Shown: positions 61,010 through 64,000 of the stretch, piece by piece
Numbering within the stretch: position 1 is the first letter of the stretch
Layout of the letters: each line of letters begins with the position of its first letter
Assembly (NCBI GenBank): GCA_003669605.1
Contig: QWOP01000070.1
Span: 59,349-123,348, forward strand
From: Planctomycetota bacterium
Lineage (GTDB): Bacteria > Planctomycetota > Planctomycetia > Pirellulales > UBA1268
Length of the DNA stretch: 64,000 bases
Reading direction: 5' to 3'
Notes under the pieces: generated by a model
Told to the model about the DNA's origin: nothing
Seen by the model: the letters and a program-made list of their open reading frames with translations, nothing else
The model's database searches: none
Position numbers and translations under genes: made by a program

Positions 61010-62947
61010 TCAGGCCCGGATGACCAATTCCATGCTCTCTGGCAGTCGATCCGCCACAGGACCGATCACGTCACCTTTGAAGAAACTGAGGATTCCGCGG
61101 CGCTTGCGGATCTGCATGTAAATCTTTGATGCCTCGACGTCGACTGCAGTCTGGAGGATGTGATCGGAGACCATGCCACCGATCAGGTAGACCAGACGGA
61201 CCGGCACGCCGAGTCTGCGGGCGGGGAGCAGAGCCTCGGCGAAGACATCGCACGCGCGCTGGTCATCGGCGATATCCTCTGCCTTCCCCAACCCCATCAC
61301 CGGGATCGCCAGTTCCCTGACGTAGAGTACCACCACGCCAGCCTGACTGTGGCGAGCGTCCTGCATTACGCCGGAGATCAACGCTGAGGGGCGCGATGCC
61401 GCCACAAGGTAGGTCGTGACGGGATGGTAATCGCCATCGAGGTTCTCGAGCGCGTGGTCTTCCTTTTTCAACGGAATGGCGTCGAAGACCCATTTGCTGA
61501 CCCACACCAACAGTCCGGCTGCGCTGGCCGACCAGAGCAACGTGGCCGGGTTTGCGGCGGGCAGCAGTGCCGTGACAGCCACCTGCCCAGTGAGACAGAT
61601 CACCGAGAAAAGACGCGCCGCGTTGCAGGCAAAGGAGCCGAGTGTGGAGCGGCCGGCGAGCGTGAAGAGTCGAGCGGACAGCCCCACGATGAGGATGGCT
61701 GTGGAAAAAGCCCGCGCTCCCGGCTTGTTGTAAAGCAACGTCAGCAGGATGCACGCCATCACCACTCCGACCCCCAGCAGCAGTCGGCGTTCCCAGGGCC
61801 GCAGTGCGAATTGTGACGTTATTCCAGTGGAGAGCAAATTGATGGTGATGGCGGCAACGACTCCCACGGAATAGAGACCAGCCAGTTGCGTGATGTCGGG
61901 AAAGATGAGCACGAGCGCCGCTGGCACGAGGATGGCAAGCAGCAGGCCATAGTGCGGTACGCCATGACGGTTGAGGCGGCCGAAAGCGGCGGGAAGCTCA
62001 CCGTCGCGGGCCATCATGTATCCGATGGCCATCAGGTCCGCGATGGCGGTGTTGACGGCCGACAGGAGCAGGGCTCCAAACACGAAAGACGCTGCGTGGC
62101 TGAAGCCAGGACCGACATAGGCGGTTGCCAGCAGGTTCATCATGTTGTCGGTCCCGAGAGCGTGCCCCTCGGGATCGATCAGTTTGGCATCCGGCAGGGC
62201 ATTCATCGCTGCACCCAGGATCATGTTCAGCGCCACGACCTCCACGAGAACAGGCAGGATCGATCGCCGGGATGTCGTCCGCACCGGTGAGACCATAATG
62301 CCCGTCATGTTGGCGATCGCCTCGATGCCAGACAGCGCCAGAACGATCTCGGTGAAACCGATCCAGGCATCCCCCCAGGCTGAGACGCTGTACCGTTCGC
62401 GGACGGGCAACTCCATCCGCGTGTGATGGAGGCTAGGCAGGGCACAGACCGCGATGATGGCCGTGAGGACCACAGTTGCCAAAGCGACGACCAACGCCAC
62501 GCGTCCCATGCCCCGCGGGCCGAACCAATTAGCAGCTCCGACAGCGGCGATGGCGGCGAGCGTGCAGAGAATTTCCAGCCGCACGCCCCCCAACTCTCCC
62601 TCCATCCCTAAGTAGCGGAAGGCGTCGAGGCACGAGAGCGCAGCGGTGACGGTGTAATCGGCGCAGAGCATCAGTCCGCCGACGACTGCCAGCGCCCGGC
62701 TGCTACTCCGGGCGGAGGAATAGACGCCGCCCCCATCGGGGTATTTTCGGCAGATGATCAGGTAGCAGCTGCCCACCAGCACCAGGAGGACGTTCACAAA
62801 AGCAATGTGAAACAGCGATGCGTGGCGGGTGAAGTAAAACGCCAGCCCCAGCACGTACAGCCGACTGGTACCGAGGTCGCCAAACAGCATCGGTCCAGCG
62901 TGGTACCAGTGAAGTTCGCGAGGTCTGTGATCGCCGACAGCGGACAT
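61010..62947 (-). CDS. APC-family amino acid permease with C-terminal soluble domain
   Basis: From ATG 62947 this is a 645-residue protein. The first 460 residues hold about 12 hydrophobic segments of the APC fold, with KYPDGGGVYSSAR (a glycine-rich helix-1 type motif) and IGFTEIVLALSGIEAIANMTG. From about 500 to the end is a soluble domain with LVAASRPSALISGVM and VVVLYVRELAIPVMG, resembling a UspA-like fold. APC transporters with such a C-terminus are known; the substrate is probably an amino acid but cannot be named. It is alone between the secretory operon and the right-end element. The frame extends 24 codons upstream without support. Confidence 0.88.
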   Translation of the reverse strand: MSAVGDHRPRELHWYHAGPMLFGDLGTSRLYVLGLAFYFTRHASLFHIAFVNVLLVLVGSCYLIICRKYPDGGGVYSSARSSSRALAVVGGLMLCADYTVTAALSCLDAFRYLGMEGELGGVRLEILCTLAAIAAVGAANWFGPRGMGRVALVVALATVVLTAIIAVCALPSLHHTRMELPVRERYSVSAWGDAWIGFTEIVLALSGIEAIANMTGIMVSPVRTTSRRSILPVLVEVVALNMILGAAMNALPDAKLIDPEGHALGTDNMMNLLATAYVGPGFSHAASFVFGALLLSAVNTAIADLMAIGYMMARDGELPAAFGRLNRHGVPHYGLLLAILVPAALVLIFPDITQLAGLYSVGVVAAITINLLSTGITSQFALRPWERRLLLGVGVVMACILLTLLYNKPGARAFSTAILIVGLSARLFTLAGRSTLGSFACNAARLFSVICLTGQVAVTALLPAANPATLLWSASAAGLLVWVSKWVFDAIPLKKEDHALENLDGDYHPVTTYLVAASRPSALISGVMQDARHSQAGVVVLYVRELAIPVMGLGKAEDIADDQRACDVFAEALLPARRLGVPVRLVYLIGGMVSDHILQTAVDVEASKIYMQIRKRRGILSFFKGDVIGPVADRLPESMELVIRA

Positions 62948-63426
62948 AGAGAGCTTCGTTAGGGCGGACGCGGCACGGTCAACGTGCCCTGCAAGTCCGC
63001 ATCCTACCCGACGGATCATGCCGTGAGGATCAGGCTGCGAATCCGCCCTGATTCAGCAGCCTGCCGGAATCCTTGGGGGTCGGGCATTCATCCCGGCGAC
63101 CGTGACTCAGCCTTTCTGATGCGGCAACTGTTTCCGCCAAACGAGCAGATCGTATCCGTACCGGAGGCTGACAAGGAGCGAAATTAGTGCAAACAGCATG
63201 GATGCGGAAAGGAAAATGGCTTCGCCCTCTGTGCCAATGAGAGGTGAGACACCTGCCGTTCCCTGATGAGAGGAGAGGGCAGGAGGACAGCTGACCTGCC
63301 CCCACGAATGACGCCAGATTCTAAGTGAGGGTTTTGTCCTCCAACCACACAGGGCTGCAGCGACTCTCGGGCTGGGAGCCGGTATCCCACGGCACTGTGT
63401 GGCCGGACCGTGTTAAAGTGCTGCCG
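62948..63426. other. 480-base space before the right-end element
   Basis: I see no clear gene here. The minus strand has a 30-residue frame (63107-63199) listed separately. Otherwise the space holds no strong terminator, repeat or promoter that I can support. It marks the change from ordinary chromosomal genes to the element at the right edge. Confidence 0.4.
63107..63199 (-). CDS. possible 30-residue membrane peptide
   Basis: MLFALISLLVSLRYGYDLLV followed by WRKQLPHQKG is a hydrophobic segment with a basic tail. In the same frame upstream lies PLIGTEGEAIFLSAS, so this could be the end of a longer broken gene. No ribosome site is clear. A weak candidate. Confidence 0.25.
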   Translation of the reverse strand: MLFALISLLVSLRYGYDLLVWRKQLPHQKG

Positions 63427-63711
63427 CTACCGCTCGATGAGCACCTTGGCCTCGAGCGGCGTGTCCGCGCCGTCGGCCGCGCGTGAGAAAGTCACCTCCT
63501 GAGGAGGCGAGGCGGTGCGCTCTGCTCTTCCTGTGGCCCGGTCGCCAAGTCTGCAACGCGGTGAAGGAACGGGGGGCGAGATCGTGGAGCGTCGAGGCGC
63601 TCGCTGTCTCTCCGCGCGCGCCACGTGCGCCCACCACAACCACCAACTTCGACCGAGCGGCTCAAACTCCGGCACAGTCAGTGCCAATCGGAGGCCTTCA
63701 GGAGCCGTCAA
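63427..63711 (-). CDS. hypothetical protein, 94 residues
   Basis: The frame reads MTAPEGLRLALTVPEFEPLG and then a Trp/Arg-rich stretch and ends with ADGADTPLEAKVLIER. No domain is recognised and no ribosome site is clear. It lies directly beside the tRNA-end segment, so it may belong to the mobile element. An overlapping plus-strand frame contains the antisense tRNA stretch and is unlikely to be real. Confidence 0.3.
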   Translation of the reverse strand: MTAPEGLRLALTVPEFEPLGRSWWLWWAHVARAERQRAPRRSTISPPVPSPRCRLGDRATGRAERTASPPQEVTFSRAADGADTPLEAKVLIER

Positions 63712-63725
63712 GCCTTCATGAATCC

Positions 63726-63816
63726 CGGAAAAAACCGCTCGACTTGCGGGAAAAGGCTGAAAATCAGTACCCCCGACAGGGATCGAATAAACAGGGTTTC
63801 ACTCGGAAAAAACCGC
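63726..63816. mobile_element. possible attachment region: tRNA 3' end between 13-bp direct repeats
   Basis: CGGAAAAAACCGC occurs at 63726-63738 and again at 63804-63816. Between them, 63768-63787 reads TACCCCCGACAGGGATCGAA, which on the minus strand is the T-loop TTCGATC, T-arm 3' strand and acceptor end of a tRNA; the 5' rest of a tRNA is not present. This is the kind of fragment left at an integration site. The serine recombinase gene begins about 90 bases further on. Confidence 0.5.
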
Positions 63817-63904
63817 GAAAGCGACCCCCCCCCGGCGCAAATTCCGACACCACCCGTAGGAAGGGTCGCCAGGGGCAGGGCAGGGGCCGGAAAGGAGGTG
63901 CCAC

Positions 63905-64000
63905 ATGATGCACCTCCGACAGCCGATCGTGCTGCCCTCTGGCCGGCCGCTGAGGGTCTTGATTCAGGCGCGCTACTCCACCGAGGAACAGCGGCAGACG
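63905..64000 (+). CDS. serine recombinase, N-terminus only (cut by window end)
   Basis: An excellent Shine-Dalgarno site, AAGGAGG at 63892-63898, precedes ATG 63905 (a second ATG follows at once). The frame reads 32 codons to the window edge. RVLIQARYSTEEQRQT matches the resolvase/invertase signature around the catalytic serine (AR-Y/V-ST/S-x-x-Q; here Ser in ARYST). The enzyme would cut and rejoin DNA for integration, excision or inversion. The length, and so whether it is a large serine integrase or a small resolvase, cannot be seen. It faces right, away from the chromosomal genes. Confidence 0.75.
   Translation, partial: MMHLRQPIVLPSGRPLRVLIQARYSTEEQRQT

Noticed and set aside
63483..63908. 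Plus-strand frame of 141 codons containing YPRQGSN
   Set aside because: That stretch is the well-known false translation of an antisense tRNA end; the frame also runs through the direct repeats.

Overview
The window is high-GC, densely coded bacterial DNA that points to the phylum Planctomycetota. The evidence is the gene content: two DUF1559 proteins with type IV pilin-like N-termini, two large secreted PSCyt1/DUF1549/DUF1553 proteins, three DUF1501 proteins with Tat-like leaders, a CotH-like protein, a SUMF1-like protein and many secreted proteins of unknown role. No species can be named from the sequence alone.

Left part (1-12.5 kb): a SAF-domain (CpaB-like) protein cut by the window edge, a secreted protein of unknown function, then tyrA-purL-purQ on the minus strand with tyrA and purL overlapping. 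After these come a type II secretion F-domain protein, a HEAT-repeat protein, a polytopic membrane protein and a DUF1559 protein. Next (12.7-17.3 kb) is a compact sulfate-uptake operon on the minus strand, sbp-cysT-cysW-cysA-yezD, behind a good sigma70-type promoter. Beside it lies a small protein with 29 cysteines that has its own strong terminator.

Middle part (18-37.5 kb): beta-carbonic anhydrase, two methyltransferases, a secreted peptidase, a histone-deacetylase-family enzyme, a DUF1559/lipoprotein pair, a beta-propeller phosphoesterase, a metzincin-like secreted protein, a decayed heavy-metal RND efflux locus (cusB/cusA remnants), a KefB-type antiporter, a CotH-like protein, rfbA and an FmdB-like protein without cysteines.

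Right part (37.7-63 kb): a PSD1/DUF1501 pair, a ceramidase-like enzyme, CAP, AIM24 and M48 proteins, and an SbcD/SbcC-like (YhaO/YhaN-like) pair overlapping another DUF1501 gene. Then come fasciclin, HAD, dimeric alpha-beta barrel and SUMF1-like proteins, a second secretory operon (FG-GAP, PSD1, DUF1501) and an APC permease. The last 300 bases hold the antisense 3' end of a tRNA between two 13-bp direct repeats and the start of a serine recombinase, so a mobile element probably begins at the right edge.

The least expected signal is a dispersed element of about 106-130 bp seen four times (7129, 10947, 15021 and, inverted, 53263). It carries two A/T-cored hairpins whose stems change on both sides, and in three copies one reading frame through the hairpins keeps the same short peptide. 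One copy lies inside cysW and supplies part of an unusual N-terminal extension.
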